In this document: piece by piece, positions 7,419-14,275 of the stretch
Numbering within the stretch: position 1 is the stretch's first letter
Layout of the letters: each line of letters starts with the position of its first letter
From: an uncultured Clostridia bacterium
GTDB lineage: Bacteria; Bacillota; Clostridia; Saccharofermentanales; Saccharofermentanaceae
Length of the DNA stretch: 26,559 nucleotides
NCBI GenBank assembly: GCA_946545505.1
Contig: CAMNNN010000001.1
Location: forward strand, 1-26,559
Direction: 5' to 3'
Made by a program: the position numbers and the translations under genes
Notes under the pieces: generated by a model
The model's input: only the letters and a program-made list of their open reading frames with translations
What the model was told of the DNA's origin: nothing
Database searches by the model: none

Positions 7419-8339
7419 ATGGAAGAATATCTGCTTGTCACTAAGGATCTTACCAAGACATATAAAGAGATAACCGCGGCAGATCGCGTCAACATTCATA
7501 TTAAGCGCGGATCCATCTACGGCCTTATAGGCAAGAACGGAGCGGGAAAGACAACGATCATGAAGATGATCGCAGGACTCGCGAGACCTACTTCCGGTTC
7601 ATTCGATTACACTGGGTTCAACTGCACACAGAATGAGGCGTTCTCGAGAATAGGTGCACTTATCGAGGCTCCTGCCATCGAACCCAATCTTACGGGCTTC
7701 GATAACATGAGAATCAAGTGTTTGGCTTACGGTATCGGAGATAAGCAGTATATTAACGACCTGCTCGATCTCGTCGGCCTGTCCGGTACATGGAAGAAGA
7801 AAGCCGGCAAGTATTCACTCGGTCAGAAGCAGAGACTCGGAATAGCTCTGGCTCTCGTGGGCGATCCTGATTTTCTTATACTGGATGAGCCCATCAACGG
7901 CCTCGATCCGCAGGGTATCGCAGAGGTGCGTGAGATGCTTCATAAGCTCAATCAGGAGCGTAAGATAACTATCCTCATCTCAAGCCATATTCTTGAAGAG
8001 TTAAGCAAGCTCGCGACTGATTATGCCATCATCGATAACGGCAGGATCATCGAAGAGTCAACGAATAAGGAATTGAAAGAGAAGTGCCGTGACAAGATCG
8101 CCATCAAGACAGGTGAAGTTGCCAAGGCGCTGCCCGTCATCGACGGTCTCGGATTCAAGGATTACAGTGTTGTTAACGATAAGACTATTCATGTCTTTGA
8201 CAAGCTGTCGGAAATAACTGTCCTCAACATGGAACTCGCTAAGGCACAGATTCCTGTGGAATCTATCGGAATCGAATCCTCTGATCTTGAAGAATACTTC
8301 CTCAAGGTCACGGGGACGATTCCCGGCGAGCGTCGCTAA
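7419..8339 (+). CDS. ABC transporter ATP-binding protein, BcrA/lantibiotic-immunity type
   Basis: A 306-residue ATPase, the usual size for BcrA-like subunits. Walker A GKNGAGKTT lies at 38-46, the signature SLGQKQ at 133-138, Walker B FLILDEP at 152-158, and the switch His190 in ISSH. A C-terminal extension of about 90 residues (after 215) is typical of the group. Such subunits pair with one or two ABC-2-type permeases to remove bacitracin, lantibiotics or similar peptides from the membrane. GGGAG lies about 7 nt before the ATG. Two permease genes follow. The subfamily is confident; the substrate is unknown. Confidence 0.93.
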   Translation: MEEYLLVTKDLTKTYKEITAADRVNIHIKRGSIYGLIGKNGAGKTTIMKMIAGLARPTSGSFDYTGFNCTQNEAFSRIGALIEAPAIEPNLTGFDNMRIKCLAYGIGDKQYINDLLDLVGLSGTWKKKAGKYSLGQKQRLGIALALVGDPDFLILDEPINGLDPQGIAEVREMLHKLNQERKITILISSHILEELSKLATDYAIIDNGRIIEESTNKELKEKCRDKIAIKTGEVAKALPVIDGLGFKDYSVVNDKTIHVFDKLSEITVLNMELAKAQIPVESIGIESSDLEEYFLKVTGTIPGERR

Positions 8340-8351
8340 GGGGGTGCAGTA

Positions 8352-9278
8352 ATGTTCTCGAAAGCATTTAAATCAGAGTTTTACAGAATCAGCAGGATGA
8401 AGAGCACATATATCCTGATAGCAGTGCTCGCGGCAATCATTCTGATAGTTAATTTCCTGTACCTGAAAGTAGATATGTACGGGCTTATGGGATTCTCGAA
8501 GGAGGATATCGAAGGCATTCAGCAGATGGGAACATCCGCTGAAAGTTATGAGGACAGCTTCATGACCGGTTTCCAGGCGGGACTTCAGTCGTCTGAAGAA
8601 ATCGCCGAAGGCGATACGACGATCCATTTGCTCGGTGAAGGAATCCTTTACGAAGAGAGCGTCGCTACTCTTTATACGATGGACGTAGGTTCGATGTATG
8701 AACTTCTTCTCATATCGATCTTCGTAGGTCTTTATATCGGAAGTGTTTACAGTACCGGACTTGATAAGAATCTTAATAACTTCGCAGGCCGCCGCGGACT
8801 TCTGTTCGCCGTCAGGATGCTTCATATAGCTGTCTATAGTCTTGTCATGCATATATTCACATGGATATTCTGCCTTATTACAACAGCCATGATGGCGAAG
8901 TCGGTAAGACTTGAGATCGATAAAGCGTTTATACTGTACTTTATCGTCACATGGCTGCTGTGCGTCGCGTTCGGCTGGATCGTGGCAGGCATGGCTCATA
9001 TGTCCAGATCGAAGGCTGCCGGCATTACTCTCGGTATTATTCTCTCGGCGGGACTGCTTTCCACTTTGATAAGCGTCGCTTCGCTTATGATGCAGAAGAG
9101 ATTCGATCTCGATCCGGATTTCAATCTGGGTTATTACACGGTTACGCATAATGTCGCAGCGCTGAATCTGTATTCGGACGGACACTTTGTCGTGCGTGCT
9201 CTTATTTGTGCTCTTGTTTACGGAGCGATTTCTTATATCGGAAGCCTGCTTATCATAAGGAAGCGCGATATAGCCTGA
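8352..9278 (+). CDS. ABC-2-type transporter permease (first of two)
   Basis: A 308-residue integral membrane protein starting 12 nt after the ATPase gene, with a GGGGGTG ribosome binding site. The first helix is about 19-40. A long extracytoplasmic loop of some 75 residues follows (about 42-116), acidic and rich in Glu and Ser. Five more hydrophobic segments lie between about 117 and 302, the topology of BcrB/LanE-like permeases. The final segment ends in a positive RKRDIA tail. Its stop overlaps the next start by one base (TGATG), so translation is coupled. The large loop between the first two helices may be where substrate is contacted; that is inference. Confidence 0.85.
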   Translation: MFSKAFKSEFYRISRMKSTYILIAVLAAIILIVNFLYLKVDMYGLMGFSKEDIEGIQQMGTSAESYEDSFMTGFQAGLQSSEEIAEGDTTIHLLGEGILYEESVATLYTMDVGSMYELLLISIFVGLYIGSVYSTGLDKNLNNFAGRRGLLFAVRMLHIAVYSLVMHIFTWIFCLITTAMMAKSVRLEIDKAFILYFIVTWLLCVAFGWIVAGMAHMSRSKAAGITLGIILSAGLLSTLISVASLMMQKRFDLDPDFNLGYYTVTHNVAALNLYSDGHFVVRALICALVYGAISYIGSLLIIRKRDIA

Positions 9279-10024
9279 TGTTCGGCAACCTTGTCCAGAT
9301 CGAATTAATACGTCTGTTTAAGAGTAAAGCTCTTAAGATAAGCGCGGCCATCGGGGCATTTCTTCTTATATTCATGATGACCATGATCGATTATCTGATG
9401 TATCTGGGAGCCCTGTTCTTCATAAATAACGGAGATATGTCTGCACCGATGTTCGAGATATCATCGTTCATGCTGTTTTATTCCATGATCACCGCATTGA
9501 TTGCTCCCGTAACGGTCATCTATACGACTTGCGGATATCAGAAGGCGAGGCTTTCCGTTAATATCGAAGGTGCCATAAGAAGCCGGTTGAAGCTCTGTCT
9601 GTCGGATCTTACCGGAATCGCGTTGTTTGTCCTGATTCTGAATCTGTTAGTGATTCCCGGTGTGGGATTGCTGTGTCTGGTATACCTTAACGAGATGAAT
9701 CCTATAAGTCTTATCACGGATCTCAATACTATATATGTATTTATGTCGGCATTCTTATCTAATATGTACGGATGTCTTATCGCATATCTGGTGTCCAAGT
9801 TTACATCCAATTCCGTACTGTCCATGTCCGTGACGATGCTGTATTCGGTGGTCTCATACGTGGTGATCATACTGCTCGCGGGTTTTGTAAGCGGGAAAAA
9901 GGGCAGCGGCCTGTTAATCCCGAATAATCTTCAGGAACTCCTGTTCTATGTGGCGTTTATGATTCCTGTTGTCGCATTATCGATCGCACTTGCCGTAAGA
10001 TATAAGAAGGCGGACCGCATATGA
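9278..10024 (+). CDS. ABC-2-type transporter permease (second of two)
   Basis: I place the start at the ATG at 9278, which overlaps the previous stop. An upstream GTG at 9206 would overlap the first permease by 73 nt and adds a non-membrane leader. From 9278 the protein is 248 residues, opening MFGNLVQIELIRLFKSKALK, the usual amphipathic start before helix 1. Six hydrophobic segments follow. Two different permeases with one ATPase is the LanFEG arrangement, in contrast to BceAB with one very large permease. No strong Shine-Dalgarno is at proper spacing, fitting coupling. The end overlaps the kinase start by four bases (ATGA). Confidence 0.85.
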   Translation: MFGNLVQIELIRLFKSKALKISAAIGAFLLIFMMTMIDYLMYLGALFFINNGDMSAPMFEISSFMLFYSMITALIAPVTVIYTTCGYQKARLSVNIEGAIRSRLKLCLSDLTGIALFVLILNLLVIPGVGLLCLVYLNEMNPISLITDLNTIYVFMSAFLSNMYGCLIAYLVSKFTSNSVLSMSVTMLYSVVSYVVIILLAGFVSGKKGSGLLIPNNLQELLFYVAFMIPVVALSIALAVRYKKADRI

Positions 10025-10932
10025 GTGAATCAACATTAGTAACACTGATCGTATTGCTTACGGCATTGGCACTTGCCCTGGCTTTTATCCTGATATCCCT
10101 GCTCTCGCAGATGAAGAGTATCAGAAGCCAGGTTCACTTCATCTCGCGTAATGATACCAACAAGCGGATCACATTCTACGGTAAGTCAAGAAGCTTCAGA
10201 AGACTTGCTGCCGATATAAACGAGATCATAGACTCTTACGATGAAAGACACGAGAAGATATTAAGTGAGGATAAGGAAATCAAGGAGACTCTAACGAACA
10301 TGAGTCACGACATAAGAACTCCCCTCACATCTTTGAAAGGCTACTTCGAACTGTTAGATCAGACGGAAGATCCCGAAGAGAGGAAAAAGTATACGAACAT
10401 CATATACGGAAGGATAGACTCACTGTCGGAGATCCTTGAGACGATGTTCCTTTATACCAAGGTCTCGAACGTTAATTATAAGATCGGAATCGAGCCTGTT
10501 GACTGCTCGAAGACCGTTCTGGAGACTTTGTTCGAATACTATGACGATTTTCAGGAGAAGGGATATGAGGTCGACGTGGATGTGGATGAGGGAATAAGGA
10601 TCCTCGGTAATGAACAGTCTATCAAGAGAATCATGCAGAACCTTATCCGTAACAGCCTCGTACACGGCAACGGCGATGTGAAGCTTAAGCTGAAGCCTCA
10701 GGAGAATAAGACGGTCATGATCAGCCTTGATAACCTGCTTGCTCCGGGTCAGAATCCCGATCCTGACAAGGTGTTTGACCGTTACTACAAGGGGGACGCC
10801 TCGAGACATACCGGTTCGAGCGGTGTCGGCCTGTCGGTGGTAAAGAAGCTCGTAGAGTCAATGAACGGCGATATTACGGCGTTTGTGGGGGATGGAAGGT
10901 TCAGGATCGAGATGAGTTTTAAGGCTATCTGA
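10021..10932 (+). CDS. Sensor histidine kinase with a single N-terminal membrane segment
   Basis: A 303-residue kinase. One hydrophobic segment (about 5-28) is followed by a short linker, a dimerization domain with phospho-acceptor His96 in MSHDIRTPLTSLKGY, and an ATPase domain. The N box is QNLIRNSLVHG, the F box VFDRYYKGD, and the G2 box GSSGVGLSVVKKLV. There is no extracytoplasmic sensor domain, so it probably senses through the membrane or through the neighbouring transporter, as Bce-type kinases do. It overlaps the second permease by four bases. The likely partner is the response regulator at 6642-7340, although the transporter genes separate them. Confidence 0.93.
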   Translation: MSESTLVTLIVLLTALALALAFILISLLSQMKSIRSQVHFISRNDTNKRITFYGKSRSFRRLAADINEIIDSYDERHEKILSEDKEIKETLTNMSHDIRTPLTSLKGYFELLDQTEDPEERKKYTNIIYGRIDSLSEILETMFLYTKVSNVNYKIGIEPVDCSKTVLETLFEYYDDFQEKGYEVDVDVDEGIRILGNEQSIKRIMQNLIRNSLVHGNGDVKLKLKPQENKTVMISLDNLLAPGQNPDPDKVFDRYYKGDASRHTGSSGVGLSVVKKLVESMNGDITAFVGDGRFRIEMSFKAI

Positions 10933-10936
10933 TATT

Positions 10937-10965
10937 TTGTAAATCTAAGCTTTGTGTGCTATCAT
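10937..10965 (+). promoter_or_regulatory. Promoter of the diguanylate cyclase gene
   Basis: TTGTAA (10937-10942), 17-nt spacer, TATCAT (10960-10965). It lies just after the kinase stop, giving a leader of about 33 nt to the ATG at 11005. Confidence 0.55.
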
Positions 10966-11004
10966 AAAACATAAATTTTATTAAAAATATTTGTGGAGAT
11001 GGAC

Positions 11005-11943
11005 ATGGCTAAGAAAAGCAAAGTTGATATGTCTCAGGAACAGATCGATGAGCTAGTCCTTGATACGATCAAGTTCCACTGCGCCGACACTATATATTTT
11101 AAGGATAAAGAATCAAGATTCCTCTGGAACAGTCAGCAGCATGCCGATCAGTTCGGCGTTAAGTCGCCTCAGGATATGTTCGGCAAGACGGATTATGACT
11201 ACTTCCCGAAGGAGTTCGCAGATAAGGCCCTCGAGGTAGAAAGGCAGATCATCGAGTCAGGTGAACCCATTCTCAATATTGAAGAGGAGTGGGAGAAGGA
11301 TGATGAGACCCGTTATCTTCTCGCTTCCAAGTATCCTTTCCGTAACAAGGAAGGCGAGATCATCGGTACATGGGGCATTACGCGTGACATAACGGAGATG
11401 AGACATCTTGAGAAAGAGCTCGAGATGGCCTATCAGAAGGCACAGAGACTCGCCCGTGTAGATGATGTAACAGGTCTTTATAACAGAAGATACTTCTATG
11501 AGAATCTCGAGCGTATATGCAGTCTCTATGACAGAAGAGAAGACGGAATCACATTCTCCCTGATCGCCATTGATGTCGATAATATGAAGTTCATCAACGA
11601 CCAGTACGGTCAGCAGAAGGGTGACGATGTATTAAGACATATAGCGACTTCCATGCTCAATTCGATAAGAAAGAGCGATATCTGCTTCAGAACAGGCGGC
11701 GACGAATTCGATGTTCTGCTTCCGGATTGTGATAAGACGGCAGCAGTTAATGTTGCCAAGGCTATCGCTAAGCATGTATCCGATCAGGCTGTGCCTCTCG
11801 GAGAATCCAAGTTCGAGAAGATTACTATCTCGATAGGTGTGGCGACTTATGTTCACGGAACGGATATCTCTGAGATCATATCGGCGGCTGACAGAAAGCT
11901 TTACAAAGCAAAGAGAAACGGCAAGGACCAGTTAGCTTACTGA
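11005..11943 (+). CDS. PAS-GGDEF diguanylate cyclase
   Basis: Makes cyclic di-GMP from two GTP. I choose the ATG at 11005 because GGAG (10995-10998) is 6 nt upstream; a GTG at 10993 would start on top of it. The 312-residue product has an N-terminal PAS domain (about 20-135, with YFKDKESRFLWNS and GTWGITRDITE), a short coiled coil (about 135-150) and a GGDEF domain (about 150-312). The active-site GGDEF is intact at 231-235. RKSD at 222-225, five residues before it, is the RxxD inhibitory site, so product inhibition is expected. No membrane segment is seen, so the PAS input is cytoplasmic. It has its own promoter and terminator. Confidence 0.95.
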   Translation: MAKKSKVDMSQEQIDELVLDTIKFHCADTIYFKDKESRFLWNSQQHADQFGVKSPQDMFGKTDYDYFPKEFADKALEVERQIIESGEPILNIEEEWEKDDETRYLLASKYPFRNKEGEIIGTWGITRDITEMRHLEKELEMAYQKAQRLARVDDVTGLYNRRYFYENLERICSLYDRREDGITFSLIAIDVDNMKFINDQYGQQKGDDVLRHIATSMLNSIRKSDICFRTGGDEFDVLLPDCDKTAAVNVAKAIAKHVSDQAVPLGESKFEKITISIGVATYVHGTDISEIISAADRKLYKAKRNGKDQLAY

Positions 11944-11961
11944 TACTTGCCGTAAAGAGCT

Positions 11962-12270
11962 TTATGCCGCAGTTTCCAACTGTCTGCCGGCTCCCCTCGA
12001 TGAGGGGAGTTTCTTATTATTTACCGGCAGTGATACAGTGTGGTTCATGTCAATGCGGCAGACGCGGTATGGGACGCGGACGGGTGTGCGGGTAACAACT
12101 CTCGTCCTTCTGACCGTCGCACTGACAGCGGGTTTGGAGGTGGAAGTGGCATTCTTATAAGCTGCCGCGGCCCGGGCATCCTGTTCCTTCCAGAAATCTA
12201 CGGAATCCTTAAAGGCCTTAACAGCGATCAATATAAAGAAAAGTAATACAGACATATCAAGCGGCGACAT
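11962..12270 (-). CDS. Small single-span membrane protein of unknown function
   Basis: On the minus strand AAGGAG lies 8 nt before the ATG at 12270, which supports this start over an upstream in-frame ATG at 12387. The product is 102 residues. It has a hydrophobic segment at about 5-20 (SVLLFFILIAVKAF), a short charged stretch with Trp, then a basic Arg/Thr/Val-rich tail ending LETAA. I recognise no family. The 3' end of the frame runs through the hairpin that terminates the diguanylate cyclase gene. The clear ribosome binding site and upstream extended -10 argue that it is real; short length and lack of a known family argue for caution. Confidence 0.5.
   Translation of the reverse strand: MSPLDMSVLLFFILIAVKAFKDSVDFWKEQDARAAAAYKNATSTSKPAVSATVRRTRVVTRTPVRVPYRVCRIDMNHTVSLPVNNKKLPSSRGAGRQLETAA
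11991..12016 (+). terminator. Intrinsic terminator of the diguanylate cyclase gene
   Basis: CTCCCCTC (11991-11998), loop GAT, GAGGGGAG (12002-12009): a perfect 8-bp GC-rich stem followed by a T-rich run. It lies inside the 3' coding end of the small minus-strand gene. Confidence 0.8.
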
Positions 12271-12315
12271 AAGCAAAACTCCTTCGAAAAACGTTCGTTT
12301 GTTTGTTCTGAGAGG

Positions 12316-12324
12316 AGTATAACA
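12316..12324 (-). promoter_or_regulatory. Extended -10 promoter of the small membrane protein gene
   Basis: On the minus strand TGTTATACT (12324 to 12316) matches an extended -10. A weak TTTTAA lies 17 nt upstream. It is placed 45 nt before the AAGGAG-preceded ATG at 12270. The intergenic stretch 12271-12429 also holds five GAAC/GTTC tetrads. Confidence 0.45.
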
Positions 12325-12392
12325 GAGAATGTGTCCCGTTAAAAGGACTAAATGAACAAAAAGAACGAAAATAGAACAAATATGCATTGTTG

Positions 12393-12398
12393 TATAAT
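12393..12398 (+). promoter_or_regulatory. -10 box of the deoB-deoC fusion gene
   Basis: A perfect TATAAT, with no convincing -35. Three GAAC tetrads (12354, 12363, 12374) lie just upstream, where an operator or activator site could be. The segment at 12353-12362 (TGAACAAAAA) resembles one arm of the Bacillus DeoR operator as I remember it. GCAGGAG at 12415-12421 serves the ATG at 12430. Confidence 0.5.
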
Positions 12399-12429
12399 CA
12401 GATAAAGATATAAGGCAGGAGTACTTATC

Positions 12430-14259
12430 ATGGCCAAAAGAGTTTTTCTCGTAATACTTGACAGCTTCGGAATCGGGGGCGCCCCGGATGCGGCGGCATT
12501 TAAGGACGAAGGCAGCAACACACTTGCTGCCGTTCTGTCGGACTCGAATGAGGCTTATCCCGGCCTGTCGAGAATGGGACTCATGGATATAGACGGTCTC
12601 GCCGATGAACGTATACTGACCTGGAAAGAAGCAAATAAGGACAGGCCCCGTGCCATAGGTTCATACGGCAGGTTAAGAGAACTGTCCGCCGGTAAGGACT
12701 CCACTATCGGACACTGGGAGATATCGGGAGTTTATTCTTCAACGGCTCAGCCTACTTATCCTGACGGGTTCCCTGAGCAGATCATCGGAAAGATACGTGA
12801 GGTGTCGGGAAGAGATGTTCTGTGTAATAAGCCTTACAGCGGAACTCAGGTTATAGCTGATTACGGCGAGGAGCACATGAAGACAGGCGCGTTGATCGTC
12901 TATACTTCGGCCGACTCCGTTCTTCAGATCGCGGCCCATGAGCAGGTCGTTCCTCTTGAAGAACTGTACTCCGTGTGCAGTAAGTGCCGCGAGTTCATGA
13001 CGGGAGAACACGGTGTGGGAAGAGTCATAGCGAGGCCTTTCGTCGGGTCCGCAGAAGAGGGCTTCACGAGAACCCCTAACCGTAAGGACTTCACGCTCGA
13101 AGCTCCGGCTTCCACCTTGCTCGATATTCTCAAGGACAACGGAATGGATGTTATCTCCATAGGTAAGATAAAGGATCTGTTCGCATACAGAGGTCTTACC
13201 GAGACACATGCGACTGCCGATAACACCGACGGTATTCACAGACTCTCAGATATGCTCGACTGCGATTTCCACGGACTTTGTATGGTTAATCTCGTCGACT
13301 TTGATATGAAGTACGGACACCGTAATGATATAAGCGGTTATGCCGCGGCAATGCATGAGTTCGATGAGGCGCTCGAGAAGATGATCCCGCTTCTGGGTAA
13401 AGATGATCTGCTTATCATAACGGCGGATCACGGCTGTGATCCTTCGACTCCTTCGACGGATCACTCGAGGGAATGTGTTCCGCTTCTTATCTACGGTGAG
13501 GGCTATGATGTTCCCCGTAATCTCGGAGAGATATCGGGATTCGGAATCGTATCTTCCATCGTGTATACGGCTCTTCTGTCACGGGTATACCCTTCGCCCG
13601 TGAAGAGAATCGCACATGACCTTAATAAGAATAATATCTATTCATATGTAGATATGACTAACCTCAAGACTACGGCGACGACTGATGACATCAATGCGCT
13701 CGTCGATGAAGCTGTCGGGAAGGGAGCGGCTTCCGTATGCGTTCAGCCGTGTTTCGTTAAGGATGCGGCGAAGCGTGCCGGAGGAAGACTTAATATCTGC
13801 ACCGTTATAGGATTCCCGAACGGTTACTCGACGACTGCCGTTAAGAAGTACGAGGCTGAAGATGCTATCAGCAACGGTGCGACCGAGATCGACATGGTAA
13901 TCAACGTGAACTTCATAAAGTCCAGAAGATTCGATGAGGCGGCACTTGAGATCGGCATTATCGCCGATGCGGTCCATGCGAAAGGTGCGATCCTTAAGGT
14001 CATAATCGAGACGTGTCTCCTTACCGATACGGAGAAGAAGATGCTGTGCAATATCGTCACTGTTCAGGGTGCGGACTTCATTAAGACTTCAACCGGATTC
14101 GGGTCCGCGGGAGCCACGGTGGAAGACGTTAAGCTGATGCGTCATTACTCAGGAACCAATGTCGAGGTCAAGGCGGCAGGCGGTGTAAGGACTGAGGAAG
14201 CGGCCCGTGAGATGATCGAGGCCGGTGCGACGAGAATCGGTGCATCTAATCTTAAGTGA
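12430..14259 (+). CDS. Fused phosphopentomutase / deoxyribose-phosphate aldolase (DeoB-DeoC)
   Basis: One uninterrupted 609-codon frame encodes two consecutive enzymes of deoxyribonucleoside breakdown. Residues 1 to about 390 are phosphopentomutase (deoxyribose 1-phosphate to 5-phosphate). Its metal ligands are all present: Asp11, Asp292, His297, Asp333, His334 and His345, as are SADSVLQIAAHE and NLVDFDMKYGH. Residues from about 393 are deoxyribose-phosphate aldolase (to acetaldehyde and glyceraldehyde 3-phosphate), with Asp488 in EIDMV, Schiff-base Lys552 in IKTSTG and Lys581 in VKAAGGVRT. Each half has full single-enzyme length, so this is a true fusion rather than a remnant. One oddity: in GKDSTIGHWE a Ser (91) occupies the place of the phospho-acceptor Thr85 of Bacillus cereus. 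No nucleoside phosphorylase or transporter gene is adjacent. Confidence 0.95.
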   Translation: MAKRVFLVILDSFGIGGAPDAAAFKDEGSNTLAAVLSDSNEAYPGLSRMGLMDIDGLADERILTWKEANKDRPRAIGSYGRLRELSAGKDSTIGHWEISGVYSSTAQPTYPDGFPEQIIGKIREVSGRDVLCNKPYSGTQVIADYGEEHMKTGALIVYTSADSVLQIAAHEQVVPLEELYSVCSKCREFMTGEHGVGRVIARPFVGSAEEGFTRTPNRKDFTLEAPASTLLDILKDNGMDVISIGKIKDLFAYRGLTETHATADNTDGIHRLSDMLDCDFHGLCMVNLVDFDMKYGHRNDISGYAAAMHEFDEALEKMIPLLGKDDLLIITADHGCDPSTPSTDHSRECVPLLIYGEGYDVPRNLGEISGFGIVSSIVYTALLSRVYPSPVKRIAHDLNKNNIYSYVDMTNLKTTATTDDINALVDEAVGKGAASVCVQPCFVKDAAKRAGGRLNICTVIGFPNGYSTTAVKKYEAEDAISNGATEIDMVINVNFIKSRRFDEAALEIGIIADAVHAKGAILKVIIETCLLTDTEKKMLCNIVTVQGADFIKTSTGFGSAGATVEDVKLMRHYSGTNVEVKAAGGVRTEEAAREMIEAGATRIGASNLK

Positions 14260-14261
14260 TG

Positions 14262-14267
14262 TATAAT
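14262..14267 (+). promoter_or_regulatory. -10 box directly upstream of the DEAD-box helicase start
   Basis: TATAAT begins 2 nt after the DeoB-DeoC stop and lies 8 nt before the ATG at 14276. Only a weak AGG separates them. No -35 is visible. Transcription from here would give an mRNA with nearly no leader; alternatively the helicase is read from the upstream transcript. Confidence 0.4.
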
Positions 14268-14275
14268 AGGTTGCT

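Noticed and set aside
8373..9185. Long antisense open frame (270 codons) opposite the first permease
   Set aside because: It lies wholly over a well-supported membrane protein, has no ribosome binding site, and its product is Arg/His/Tyr-rich without any domain.
9206..9277. Upstream GTG start for the second permease
   Set aside because: Would overlap the first permease by over 70 nt; the ATG at 9278 has the usual one-base stop/start overlap.
10993..11004. GTG start for the diguanylate cyclase
   Set aside because: It would put the start on the GGAG that serves the ATG at 11005.
12285..12297. SOS (LexA) box-like CGAAAAACGTTCG before the small minus-strand gene
   Set aside because: It resembles the Gram-positive LexA box but is one base short and the left arm lacks the C of CGAAC, so the arms are out of register.
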